Origin: Hyaloscypha bicolor E
Lineage: Eukaryota > Ascomycota > Leotiomycetes > Helotiales > Hyaloscyphaceae
NCBI RefSeq assembly: GCF_002865645.1
Contig: NW_020194562.1
Location: forward strand, 1,116,001 to 1,180,000
Length of the DNA stretch: 64,000 nucleotides
Direction of reading: 5' to 3'
Shown: piece by piece, positions 33,353-44,190 of the stretch
Layout: each line of letters begins with the position of its first letter
Position numbering within the stretch: the stretch's first letter is position 1
Notes under the pieces: generated by a model
Databases searched by the model: none
What the model was told of the DNA's origin: nothing
The model's input: only the letters and a program-made list of their open reading frames with translations
Program-made: the position numbers and the translations under genes

Positions 33353-34411
33353 TTGGAGGTACGCCTGGAGAGAGACAGAGTCGATAAGATGGTCTACGAG
33401 GCAGCGCTGGCCAGGCTGGATTTAGGCGAATTATCTTCCATCGACTCCTGGTGGATAGAACACGAGCAGGCGCTTATTCGATCACAAAAACGCTACGGAA
33501 TCCTCCGAGAAGAGCAGAAAAGTCAGAAGACCTCAGTCTAACTTCTGTGCAAAAAAATTCTGTACGCTATTCCAAACTTGGGTCATTCCTAGAAATGATG
33601 GGCAAAGGATAAATAGATTTATTTCGGCAGGCGGTCCGCAATATGCTAGCTGCTCTGCAGATACCCGATGTTGATGATAACGAGCTTCACGACTTAACCG
33701 ACGCCGTTGCATGAGACCTCAAGATGCGGTGGAAATGAGGCGGTAAAATTGCTTCTTACGAATGGGGCCAATATCGAAGCAAGAGACAAGGAGGGAGGTA
33801 CCGGTACACCACTGCACGCTGCCTTAAAATCCTGCGAAAGTAACAGTCGAGCACTTTCCGTTATACAGACTCTACTGAAAAAAGGCACCGCCGCGACTGA
33901 TAGGAAAGGCGCGAGGGGCCACACCGCTATACATAGCTATGTGCAATGCTTGCAATGCTTATTTCCTGCTCCTGACCAAACATGAAATCGATGTTCATGT
34001 CAGGACCAATTTGGGATGGACAGCGCTGCTTTTTGCAACCAAAATCCGAGTTTTCAGAATCGGTTTTCATCTGCCCCAGCAGGGCGCAGATCTAGGGGCT
34101 AGAGTCTAGAGACGATAACGGATGTACACCACTGCACATCGCTTCGTCCGATGTGACGTGGGGCTGCAAAAGTCGTGAAAGACTTTCTCAAACATGGAGC
34201 AGATATTAATGCGAAGGATGAACAGGGGCAGACAGCATTAGATATTGCTCTAGCGAGCGTGAGAGCAGTCGAGTCACGCTCTTTGCCGACGCTTGCTGGA
34301 CTAGATGAGCTGAAGAACACACTTGGGCTCCTTGAGCAAGCAGATCAGGCATCTGCCGAGGCTCTTGCGAACCAGATGGAAGGGAGAAAAGGGCACATTG
34401 CTGAAGCTTAA
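33353..34411 (+). pseudogene. Ankyrin-repeat protein, frameshifted
   Basis: Ankyrin units are recognisable in several frames: TPLHETSRCGGNEAVKLLL, NGANIEARDKEGGTGTPLHA (about 33,700-33,830), HTAIHSYVQ, then in another frame NLGWTALLFATK (about 34,010) and a final unit DFLKHGADINAKDEQGQTA (34,175-34,235) with a short helical C-terminus ending 34,411. At least three frame changes lie between 33,690 and 34,175. The first open part (33,353-33,541, with SIDSWWIEHEQALIRSQKRY) is likely its N-terminal region. Divergent from the HET gene (its start lies 60 bp away). The ankyrin part may have been the sensor half of an NLR-like protein, but no nucleotide-binding domain is seen. Confidence 0.6.
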
Positions 34412-34809
34412 GATCAGCTCTCATAGTGGTACTGTAATTATTTACCAAAGGTCCGAGATTCATACTTGAAGCCTCGGGTTTGAAGCGGCTTTAGACATGA
34501 ATATTTCAAAAGCGTGATCAAAAAAGCCGCAACGTCTGTACCAAAACAAATAATATACAACGAGAAAGAAAGGATAGGAAATCAAGAAGAGGGATGCGAA
34601 CGCGTATTGTGCAGGAAAGTGCGAGCTGGGGACACCCCACTCGTGCGGGGATTAGTTTCTCTTGATCTAGGAAGTCGCAGGTCTTGGTCAGTCTAGAATG
34701 GTGATCTGCACCTCACCAAGAACTCATTCTTCCAAACTCGGAAGCAACTATGGAAAATTTCTCTACAAATCAAAATCTATGGGTATCCAAATCTCTCAAT
34801 CTCCAACTA
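34412..34809. other. Intergenic, nothing recognised
   Basis: 3' flanks of the ankyrin pseudogene and of the MFS transporter gene. No further feature seen. Confidence 0.5.
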
Positions 34810-36743
34810 TTACATGACCTGAGCCGTAGACTTCCCCTTCTTCCTAATCATCGGGCCATAAATATAAAACAAATACCGAATCGGAATCAACGCCGCAGCT
34901 ATGAATCCCAGAATACTGCTCGCCCAAGGAATCCCTAAGTTATGGAACATCGGATTAACAAACATCGGGAACGCCGCAGCAAACACACTTCTCAGGAAAG
35001 TAGTGGCAGCGACAGCTGAGGCCGAGAATTTCTGGAACGTGTCGATGAGGTAGTTGAGCGCCGCCTGGAAGATAGTAGAAAAGCCGAAGCCCATGCAGAC
35101 GAACCCGATCATGGGCGCGATCCAGTGGATAGATTTGGAGGAGGTCCAGCCGAAGATGAAGAGCCCGCCCGAGAAAAAAAGGGAGCCGATCATCATTGGT
35201 GGGAGGCGGGCTTCGGGGACGGCTTTGTTGTTGTTTGCCTGGAATATCTTGATGTAGAATTTATTGTTGCTGGGTGAAAGAATTAGTGACGAGGGGCATG
35301 GGTAGAGAGAGGGGAGAGAGGGACTGACTAGATGTTTGCTAGACCACCCATGATTACTCCGAGTAGGAGGGCTAGGAAGGGAAGTTCCGAGGTGACGGGG
35401 CCCCATCCTCGGTCTTCTGTGAATTGAATTGGTACTGCTGCTAAACTTCTGAGAAGTGTTAGGTTGAGTTGAGTTGAAGTGAGGTTCGCTGACAGCTTAC
35501 AGGTACAGAATTCCGTAGACGAAGGAAGCGTAGAGTGCAACCAAGAAACAGATGGGTGTTGCAAAGAGCCGGAAGGGCGTCTTTCCGAACTTGTTGGCCA
35601 TTTCTTTTAAGCTGACATCCCACTCCTCGTGTCGAGCGTGCAATGCCCAGTTCCCTGTTTCATGCCTTAACCGACGAGCTTTGTTGACCAGCAAAACAGG
35701 AGGGTAAGATTCGTCGAGTATTAGTACATCTAAAAGCAGAAAGAACATCATCATAATTCCTGTGATCTGAGGCAGCGATTAGATATAAGAAAAGCCGAGG
35801 ATCGAGGAAGCATACATATTCGGTCCATCTCCACCTTAGATAGCTTGAAACGATGGCACCTCCGGCGATAGGTCTGCATAGAGATTAGGGTCCTGAACGG
35901 AATTGATGAAGCTGATCTACTCACCCAAGAGTAGGGCCACCAATAACAGCAAATGAATATCCAACAATGGCTGTCCCTCTCTGTGAAGGAGACCAAATAT
36001 CTCCAAGCACCCCACCAGTGTTCGTGACTGGAGCCGAGCCAAATAACCCCGCGAAGAACCTGGTGATCAAAACGGTTTGAATATCTTTTGCTGTCGCAGT
36101 TCCGAAAGAGAAGCAAGCGGCAATGAAATATGGCACCAAAACTGCGGGTCTCCTCCAATCTATCAGCATGACGTCCGCATCACCCACTCTCGAACTCTAC
36201 TCACAGCTCACTCAAAGGCGCCCACAGCAAAGGTCCCAACCCGAAACCCATTAATAAGAAGCTCAATCCAAGCAATCCCACCTCCTCTCCTACATGAAAC
36301 TGACCCGAAATCTGACCGATTGCTGGTGCATAAACACTGCTCGCCCACGTGCTTCCCATCGCCGTCAGTCCATACAGCAAAGTTGTAATCAACTTCTTCC
36401 TAAACGGCCAATTAATCGGACGATAGGGATCATCGTCGCCATCGAAGTCAACAATCTGTGCATCGGTAGTCTTGACGTGAGCTAAAGGATGTGTGAAACG
36501 TCCGCGATTAGAAGCCCTTCGGGTGAGTGTTTGAATTCTCGTTATGCGGGCACGGGATATGCTGTTGGGGTTTGACGGGGTAGAAGCTATTGCAGATCGG
36601 TTGGGCTCGTCTTTGGCGCTCTCTTGCTTTTCAAGATCCAGTCCCATGTAGTCGGGTCTGGAGGTTGAAGGCGAGGTGTCTGCCTCTGAAAATGAGGAAG
36701 ATGGTATCCGGGTGGCCATACTTGAGCGGCTGCCAGAGCCCAC
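34810..36743 (-). CDS. MFS transporter, DHA1/multidrug-type (6 exons)
   Basis: A 12-segment major facilitator, plasma-membrane drug/polyamine:H+ antiporter type by its words: LITTLLYGLTAMGSTWASS, GLLGLSFLLMGFGLGPLLWA, AGLFGSAPVTNTGGVLGDIW, GYSFAVIGGPTLGPIAGGAI, EARLPPMMIGSLFF and FGFSTIFQAALNYLID. Exons on the minus strand: 36743-36205, 36152-35925, 35873-35816, 35766-35501, 35448-35329 and 35269-34810. All introns are GT-AG and the total is 556 codons plus stop. The N-terminal ~130 residues are hydrophilic (Ser/Thr/Arg-rich). Intron 1 is the weak point: the in-frame acceptor (TTGGAG, 36,153-36,158) removes three residues of the conserved YGRR loop after segment 2. Substrate unknown. Confidence 0.85.
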
Positions 36744-38259
36744 TTATGAATATTTGTGCTCTGAATTGAACTTCGGAAGTAAGGGTTGGTCGAATGGATT
36801 CCTTATCAAAATATTCTGGAGCATCCAACGCCATGGTATACAACATGAGCATGAAAATATAAAAGAGAACCTGAGAAGGGAAAAAGTAGGTGTCAGATAA
36901 CAAGCTTTAGATGCCCGAAGACACCGGCCTGATTAGGTTATGGTTTAAAGTTTGACAAAGGAAAGGAGGGGCCGTGGAAGGAGCGACATCGGAAGTAGTC
37001 TTACTGACGCGTGGTTGCCTTGTTAGGCCTTAGAGTCTACTTAGCTAGTTTCTCTCTCTATTCTCAATCCACACTCTTACAACCCCTCTCGATCCCAACC
37101 ATTTTCTGGGGCGAAGGTGGTTGATTGGCACCTTGAGTTGGGACCGGCCAATCCCCGCGGTGATACCGTCATTGCTTGAGGACGGGAAAAGGTTTAAGCG
37201 AAACCTGGGAAAACCTCGAAAAGGGGTTCAGGGACGAAAATTGTAAAGAGAAAGGCTCAAAAAGAGGGGCAAATGAAAATATAAGGCATGACGAGGGAAT
37301 GAAAGGTCAGCAAAACTCGGAACCAATGAACCATTCTTGGAGTATTTGATCTAGTGCCCCACTTGTCCGATCGAGAAGGGAGGCAACCTGACTCGGACCA
37401 GCCAAAATCCATTGTCAATGGCAGGGAAGAAGCGTTTCAAGACGATAGCATGCTTGAGTAAAGAGCAAGTCAGCAAATATCAAAAAAGCAAGGATTTATC
37501 GTAAATCTGAACAGTCGCGCGGGCGCATGGAAATAAAAAGGCAAAGGAAAGGCCTCGTTCAGATGGAGCCAACACGGAAGCTGTCAAGCCCCAATCGCGC
37601 ATCATCGGGGCATTTGTGATCAGATGAAGCTGAAGTGGCTCTCTGTGAGTGCATTTCGAAGCTCGAGGTTGTCCTTTTGATGTGTGGGAGTGAAGTTTTG
37701 ACGTCGAAAGATAAAATCTCGGCAGCGTCACGTGAAACGCCGCCTAATTTAGACCACCCCCACATCCGCGACCCCCCAGGGTTTCTTTAAACTTCTTCCA
37801 TCAACTTGAAACATGAAATATCGAACTTCATCAATTCGAGATTCCACTGCACAAAATCTATAGAGGTCGATGTGCCTTGAATCGAAATCAAAGTCGATTT
37901 CTTCCGAAAGTTCTGAACGAGCTCGCACTGTCTGAATGACCTGTCAACTGCTCGCATCCCGGCTGCCAACGCTCGAGGACGTCTTGATGATTCGTCCCGC
38001 CAGGTCCGATTCGAAAATTCCTGCAGTTTTCTCATCTGATTTTCAGGGGCTTGCTGATCGCTCTGCCAACGCACTGCCGAGTGGTCGGTACCTGGCTAAA
38101 GTGGAGCTTAGTGGCTCGGTGATCAACCCAACGTCATGTCGAAGGTCGTGGTACCTTTCCCTCTCCATAAACATCGAGTTTTCGATTCCTAACGTGCCAA
38201 CTGCACTTGTCCAACCACCGAACCTGTCTTCTCAGTTCTCCTGCTCTTGGACTTCAAAT
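36744..38259. promoter_or_regulatory. 1.5-kb divergent upstream region of the MFS and protease genes
   Basis: Normal composition without RIP, and no protein-like frame on either strand. The last 170 bp before the protease ATG are C/T-rich (CCTTTCCCTCTCC, CTGTCTTCTCAGTTCTCCTGC), a typical leader. No clear TATA box. Confidence 0.45.
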
Positions 38260-39573
38260 ATGCTGCGCTCTGCTCTCAATCTAGCCACTCTCCTCGGTCT
38301 CTCAACCGCCTTCTCAATCTCCCACCGGCAAGATGCGTCCTATATTTACATCCCCATCGAGTTCCTCTACGGCGCCGACTCCCGCGTAACAACCAACATA
38401 ACATTTGGCAGCTCGCCCTCCTCCCACCCCATAACCGTAGTAATGGACACCGGCAGCGCCAATGCCTGGATCTGGCAAAGCGGCGCCCTCGTCCACTGGG
38501 GCTCACCCTACCTCTTCGACCCTGGGCCCTGCAACCTGACCGTCCCAAACACAACCACCTACAACCCCGCTCTCTCCCTCACCTCCCACACGCAAAACAT
38601 AAGTAGCGAGTACGTCTATGCAGGGAACAGCAAGATTGTGCAAGGCAACCTGTACTCCAACGACACACTCACCTTCCTCTCCTCACCCACCGCATCAAAC
38701 ACCACCTCCACGTCCTCGATCCCGAATATCCAGCTCGCCCTGGAGAACAGCGCCATATTACGCCTCCGCGACAACGGCTCCTGTGCCCCACCTCCAAGCT
38801 ACGACAAAGGAATAATCGGCCTCTCACCCTACATCCCCACAAACAGCACAGCAATCCAAGGCCCCTCGTTCCGGCAAAACCTCTTCTCCGCCTCGCGCAT
38901 TAAAGCAAAAACAATGGTCACCTGGTTCAACGCCCCTCCCTCCACCCTCTCAACCCTCTCCGGCGGCCTCTTACTCGGTGCAATCGATACCTCGAAATTC
39001 TCCGGCCCGTTGGTGCGAGTGCAGAATGTGGTGGAGAGTGGGCAAGTCGGGTACTACATCGCGAAGCCAAACATCACGTTTAACGGGCAGGAGCTGGTGC
39101 CGGACCAGAACACGACCTGTTTATTAGATTCAGGGACGCACGCTGATTATCTGCCTTTCGCACCCCTGTCCGCCCTCCCATCGCGGTTCTTCAACTCCTC
39201 AGGCGGACAGCTAGTCGACGAGAACGGTGTGGTGGGATATAATGGGACGTGTGACTCGATCCCGAGGGATCTGAATCTTACGTACACCTTCGGCGGCTTT
39301 ACGTCAGGCAAAACCATCAAAATCGATGTCCCGTTGAGGAATTATGCGAGAGGGGCGATGCTGAATGGAGGAGACGACGGGGTTTGTTTACTTAATTTGG
39401 AGGTCGGCGGGTGTACGTTTGGAGCGCCGTTTTATTCGGGCGCTGTGGTGGCGGTGGATGATGAGAGGGGTGTTCTTGCTTTGGCGCGGGGAGGTGTGTC
39501 AAAAGACGGATCTGGGGCTGATGCTGCATCGTTGAAGATATTTGGGACCGGGGAGACGTTTGATTTCGTCTGA
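38260..39573 (+). CDS. Secreted aspartic protease, pepsin-like (A1), 437 aa
   Basis: An extracellular endopeptidase of the pepsin fold. A signal peptide (MLRSALNLATLLGLSTAFS) follows the chosen ATG at 38,260; the open frame extends 108 codons upstream without protease features, so the internal Met is preferred. Both catalytic motifs are present: D63 in VVMDTGSANAW and D290 in CLLDSGTHADYLP. About a dozen N-glycosylation sequons (NIT, NLT, NTT, NSS, NGT) and paired cysteines suit secretion. There is no long propeptide with a dibasic site and no clear GPI tail, so a soluble enzyme is likely. Intronless. It converges with the AflY-like gene; the two stop codons are 146 bp apart. Confidence 0.92.
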   Translation: MLRSALNLATLLGLSTAFSISHRQDASYIYIPIEFLYGADSRVTTNITFGSSPSSHPITVVMDTGSANAWIWQSGALVHWGSPYLFDPGPCNLTVPNTTTYNPALSLTSHTQNISSEYVYAGNSKIVQGNLYSNDTLTFLSSPTASNTTSTSSIPNIQLALENSAILRLRDNGSCAPPPSYDKGIIGLSPYIPTNSTAIQGPSFRQNLFSASRIKAKTMVTWFNAPPSTLSTLSGGLLLGAIDTSKFSGPLVRVQNVVESGQVGYYIAKPNITFNGQELVPDQNTTCLLDSGTHADYLPFAPLSALPSRFFNSSGGQLVDENGVVGYNGTCDSIPRDLNLTYTFGGFTSGKTIKIDVPLRNYARGAMLNGGDDGVCLLNLEVGGCTFGAPFYSGAVVAVDDERGVLALARGGVSKDGSGADAASLKIFGTGETFDFV

Positions 39574-39719
39574 TTTAAAAGAGAAGGTAGGATGTTAACT
39601 TGCGAAGAAACAGCAAGACGCTCGTAAGATACCCAGAACATAAATAGACAACCACAACTCGTGATCTTACGTTCTTGGTAGTAAGTGAAGCGAAGGGCCT
39701 TGCCAATGCATACTGAAAT

Positions 39720-41290
39720 TCACAACTGGCTCTTCTTCGACCGATCCCCATACTCCACCCAAGCCTCCGCAAACCCCACACTCCTCGCCCAATGCACACC
39801 CGAATCCTCCACACTATCAATCGCCATATTCCCAATCTTTCCCCACATATCACCCTTCACCTTCATCCCCCTCTCAACTTCCTCTCCCTTACCCTCCCAT
39901 GCCTTGCTAACCAGTTCCCCATTCCTCACCGCCCGTCCAAGTTTCACCGCATGCCCATCATCCTCAAACGCGAACAGCCTCGTAAAAACACCCTCCCAGT
40001 CCGCCTCTTTCGGCTTTGCAGGCGCATAATCTGTGATTTCGGATACAAGGAGAGGCGGAGAACGGCGAGAGGCGTACATAGCGAGGTCGAGGTAGCCTTT
40101 CCATTGCAGGAGACGCACCTTATTAGCCGTTGAGAGCCAGGGTTGGGCGTTGAAGGTTGGCCAGAAGATGGATGAGTTGACGCAGTGCATAAAGTAAAAG
40201 TCGATTTTTACCTGCTTCGGTGGATTCTGGGCCGCGGCTGTGTAGTAGATACAGCTATTTATCATCTCGGCGGTCTTTTGCTCCAGGTTCTCGGGTGTTA
40301 CGTGCCATTCAGAGGTGTACTTCAACATTTCGTCTGAAGCACGGGCGATGACTCCGTCTCGAATTTTGTTCGGGTCGGACCACTCGGCCGCTGTGGAGAG
40401 CTTCTTATTTGCTCTGATTTCATCCAGAAGTTCTGGGATTGTCTTGCTGCTTGTTGACGCACGGGATTTGGAATCTTTCTCGGCCGCAAGCAGGAATTCG
40501 CCTGTCCAGTTCTGGTGGCAGCAAGCTTGAGCAAGCGCTTCTGCTATGATAGCCGGCTGGTGAAACTCGATTCCAAATCCTAGGTGGATGATTGGATGGA
40601 GAAATCCTGGATCTGTTAGTGCTTGCTGAGAACCGGGAAAGGGCACGCACCTCCGTAGAATCTTCCAAGCAAACCATCTGCTCGTTCGTCCCCAGCAAAC
40701 ACATACTCATTCAGGACATTTTCCCAACCTTTCTTTTCCATTTCATTTTGCCAGAAAATGAGATACTCATGATAGTATTTCTCGTTGTCAAGATATTGCT
40801 TGAAATTTTCCGGGTCGCTCATGTCAGGTCGCGCTCCCGACTGTATGATATCACGCTGGTAGTTTACATTTTCTTTGTAGCGTTGCTCGATTATTTCAGC
40901 AGGAGCACCGAGGCCGTAGAGGGTGAGGAGATGGTGGACAATGTGATTGTGAAACCCATCTTTGTTGAAGAAGATGTGGTGTTTCTGGTCACGTGTTAGC
41001 TAACTGTTTCTAAGTTGTTGAGGTTTTTGACGCCGTGCCTCATGATTCTCCTGGAGCAGCTCGGAGGTCTTTGCTGCAGTTTCTGCGGTTTGGGGTTTGA
41101 ATTGGACAATGCCGGTGTTGTCAACCGTAAGGTGGACCTTGTTTGGTGTAGCCATATCGTCGTTGCGCCCGGTGGCAGCTCTTCGCCACTCCTGGAAAGA
41201 TGTTGTTGTTGTGTGTGAACGCTGCTGGGGAGTGGTGTTGAAGAGCAATCTCTTGGAGAGCGAAAATCGAGAATTCTGTGTGAGAAACAT
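39720..41290 (-). CDS. Questin oxidase / AflY-like oxidoreductase (3 exons)
   Basis: The questin oxidase-like (AflY) family performs Baeyer-Villiger-type oxidations or ring cleavage in anthraquinone/aflatoxin-type pathways; many members are orphan. Family words: HHIFFNKDGFHNHIVHHLL, YGLGAPAEII, GGFLHPIIHLGFGIEF, QPAIIAEALAQA and FYFMHCVNSSIFWP. Exons on the minus strand: 41290-41039, 40984-40651 and 40606-39720; 490 aa if translation starts at MFLTQNSRF. A second Met (41,155, before ATPNKVHLTVDNTG) gives 445 aa, nearer the family length; the longer form has an N-terminus like a mitochondrial presequence. Intron 1 (40,985-41,038) has a GC donor with a good GCTAAC branch site; intron 2 is 44 nt, GT-AG. 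No polyketide synthase lies in the window. Confidence 0.85.
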
Positions 41291-42214
41291 CGGGCATCTA
41301 TATAGCAAATAGGAAGGAGCAAGCATGGCTAAAATCCAGCGAATCAAAGGTGATCATCGAATGACGCAGGGGCATCTGGTCGTGATACTTCCTCCGTATT
41401 ACCAACCGGCTTGCCGCTTCGAGGGGTTGCTGCATTTTCGTGTGGTACCGTGTATTTGCATGGCGAAGTAAGCAGTCCAAATACCATGTGATGATGCGAA
41501 TCAAACGTGGCGACTGCTCGCACTCCGTCGGGCGCCGAGGAGTCAAGTCAGACGCGGGGGAGATTGTCAGCAAAGGCAGATCTGTTACTGTACTGTACTG
41601 TGAAAATGCGGGGCAGGCGGCGCTTGGCACAGTTCGCTCTGAGATCAATCAGATGACCGGATCTGCGTCGATCCTGTGAAGCTCTAGATCTTTCGCTTTG
41701 TTTGTAAGCCTTGGTGGTTTAGGGTTTAGCTTGCACTACAGTACCAATCGATAACCTAGGTTTCCGCTTCTAGCTATCGCTTTACGAGTATTCTCCTTTA
41801 TTAATGTTTGGCCTGGTCTGGACCTCCCATCCGCGATTGATACACTCCCGAAGGAAAACAAAGCAAAATGAGACATACCAAGCCAATCCGGCAACCGTCA
41901 ACTGCCAACATGGCAAAGCCCTCCCATTGGCTCGACGCTTGAGCGATTCACAGTGAGGCTTGTTAACAGGGATGGGGACAGAGATGGGGGCCGCCATGCC
42001 TGAAGAGGCCTAACTGTGGCTCGTTCCCGGTTTCCGATCGCTCATGACGCAACCCCAGAAACGTGGGCCCGTGCCCGCCTAACATCTGATCCTCATGAGC
42101 TCTGAGCTTCGAGGTCAAATGTTTCAACAGCTACCATCTTCCCCAATCCAGCTTCTGCTCTTGCAAGCCTTTGGGTGAATTGCCTTCTTGTGGCAGCACC
42201 CCCATAACACTGCC
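41291..42214. promoter_or_regulatory. Shared divergent upstream region (AflY-like / PhoD-like)
   Basis: The two genes are transcribed away from each other from this 0.92-kb stretch. It contains no protein-like frame or repeat and has ordinary composition. Co-regulation is possible but not shown. Confidence 0.45.
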
Positions 42215-44190
42215 ATGGCTACTCTCCAAGACAGAGCAACTGTTCTGAGCTCTAGTGTGTTGAGGATTCTCGGGTACATCTTCCTGAGATGGATCCCTGG
42301 CCATGTATGTGCCCCCTCTGGCAGGCATCACCAGATGAGGACTAACATAGCAATACAGCATCTCCCTCCTCTCATCTACGGCCTATTCGCAATCTACATT
42401 CCCTCTTTCATCGCCAGCTTCGTTACGCTTCCCCAATACAACGTTCTAGAGGATGACATAGACATTATCGTTACGGAGAAGGAAGTGGAGGATCAACCTC
42501 TTGCTCATAATCTGCGAAGCAAAGACAACCAAGACGTACCCACGCATGTGGAGGAGGAAGTCGAAATCGACGAGACAATTATATTGGAGGAGAAGGCACC
42601 TCGACCCTGGCGTACCCTCTTGACTGGCCTGCCAGATCCCAACTCGGCAGCACTGTCACTCCTTACATTGTTGATAAATGTTGCCTTGGTATTGGCTGTC
42701 ACGGATCTCATATACAGTCCGAATGCATTTCATCCTACGCAGAATCTTTCGTTTGCTCGACTTGGGTATGTCTCCTCTACCCAGGCAAGTTTGCTGGTTA
42801 GGGAACCAGACTTGTCCCAGTTGCCAATCTTTGTTTCCTATCGATTGGCCTCTCCAGCGGCTACCTACGAAGATCCAGCTTGGCAATCTGCGGGGACAAT
42901 TACCTCCCTTGACAATTCCACCGACTATACAAAGGCTGTTACCTTTCCTCTACCCCAGCACCCGGATAGAACATATCAATGGGCAACATCCAACAACCAT
43001 ACTGGATTTTTCGCTGTTCCACCAAAAGCAGGCCAGGTTACGAAACACGGAGATTTCACGTTCTTGACAACCAGCTGCATCATACCTAGATTCCCGTACA
43101 ATCCTCTCGATCACGCATTAGCCATTCCAGGCTTTAGGCACATGGCGGATGTAATTAAGTCGATTCCGGGAGGAGCTCGGTTCATGCTATTTCTAGGAGA
43201 CTTCATTTATGTTGACGTCCCGAAACGTTTTGGCAGCTCTGCCGAGGACTATCGCAGCAAATACCGCCAAGTTTATGCTTCACCAGATTGGCCGAAGGTC
43301 GGGCAAAACCTGAGCTGGATTCATGTATTGGACGACCATGATATTGCGAATGATTGGGATCGCAATACCACAGGAGTCTATCAAGCAGCAGTAGATCCAT
43401 GGCACCACTACCACACTGCAGTCAATCCACCAAAAGCTCGACAGGCTGGTACATACAACACTCTCAGGAGCGATGCAACTTATTTTGAGTTTACACAAGG
43501 TCCGGCAACCTTTTTCATGCTAGATACGAGAACCCATCGAGACTCAAATTCAGCGCTTCCGGTCAATAGCACAGAGAAAACCATGCTGGGCGAAGAACAA
43601 CTTGCAGACCTTCTCGCTTTTCTCGAGAAGCCTGAGCCGAAAGGAGTCAAGTGGAAGATTGTCGTATCAAGTGTCCCATTTACGAAGAACTGGCGAGTGA
43701 ATAACCTAGATACCTGGGCTGGATTCCTCGGTGAGCGTCAGAAAATCTTGGAGGCGATGTGGGATGTGGGTCTTCGAGGAGGGGTCGGTGTTGTGGTTCT
43801 CTCAGGTGACCGTCACGAATTTGCTGCCACCGCTTTCCCTCCGCCAAAAGGAGGAGACTGGCCTATCAGCGCGACCGTACACGAATTTTCAACGAGTCCA
43901 CTTAGTCAGTTCTGGCTCCCAACTCCGACATATCGACAGGTTGACGACGGAGATATTATGATCAAGTGAGTTTCCTGACATCTTTCCATTGACAGTCACT
44001 AATCTCCTGAAGGTATATTCCTGCTGGTAATTCGAAACTTGGAGCCGTTACAATTGAGAACACCGGAAGCGATCAGAGCATCCTGAAGTTCCGCCTTTAT
44101 GTCGACGGCGTTGAAGCTTGGTCCTCGGTAATACTTTCCCCGCCATCTATTTCGGGAAAGCGATGGGGTAAGGACGTTCTGTGGGGATAA
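42215..44190 (+). CDS. PhoD-like metallophosphatase, membrane-anchored (3 exons)
   Basis: A PhoD-type phosphodiesterase/alkaline phosphatase with a Fe/Ca-type metal centre. Motifs: FLGDFIYVDVP (LGDxIY), VLDDHDIANDW (DDHD), FFMLDTRTHRD and VVLSGDRHEFAATAF (GDRHE). Two membrane segments precede the catalytic part: PPLIYGLFAIYIPSFIASF and LTLLINVALVLAVTDLIY, so the enzyme likely sits on a secretory or vacuolar membrane with the catalytic domain outside the cytosol. Exons: 42215-42304, 42359-43965 and 44013-44190 (624 aa). Intron 1 is inferred from GTATGT, ACTAAC and ACAG; it is 54 nt and in frame, so an unspliced form would insert 18 residues. Intron 2 joins DGDIMIK to YIPAGNSKLGA. An in-frame ATG lies 9 codons upstream (42,188). 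Confidence 0.88.

Noticed and set aside
34514..34696. 60-codon plus-strand frame after the ankyrin pseudogene
   Set aside because: No protein-like pattern, no match in composition to its neighbour, too short to support.
37936..38259. N-terminal extension of the aspartic protease
   Set aside because: The frame is open, but the extension has no signal peptide or protease feature. A good signal peptide starts at the Met at 38,260.
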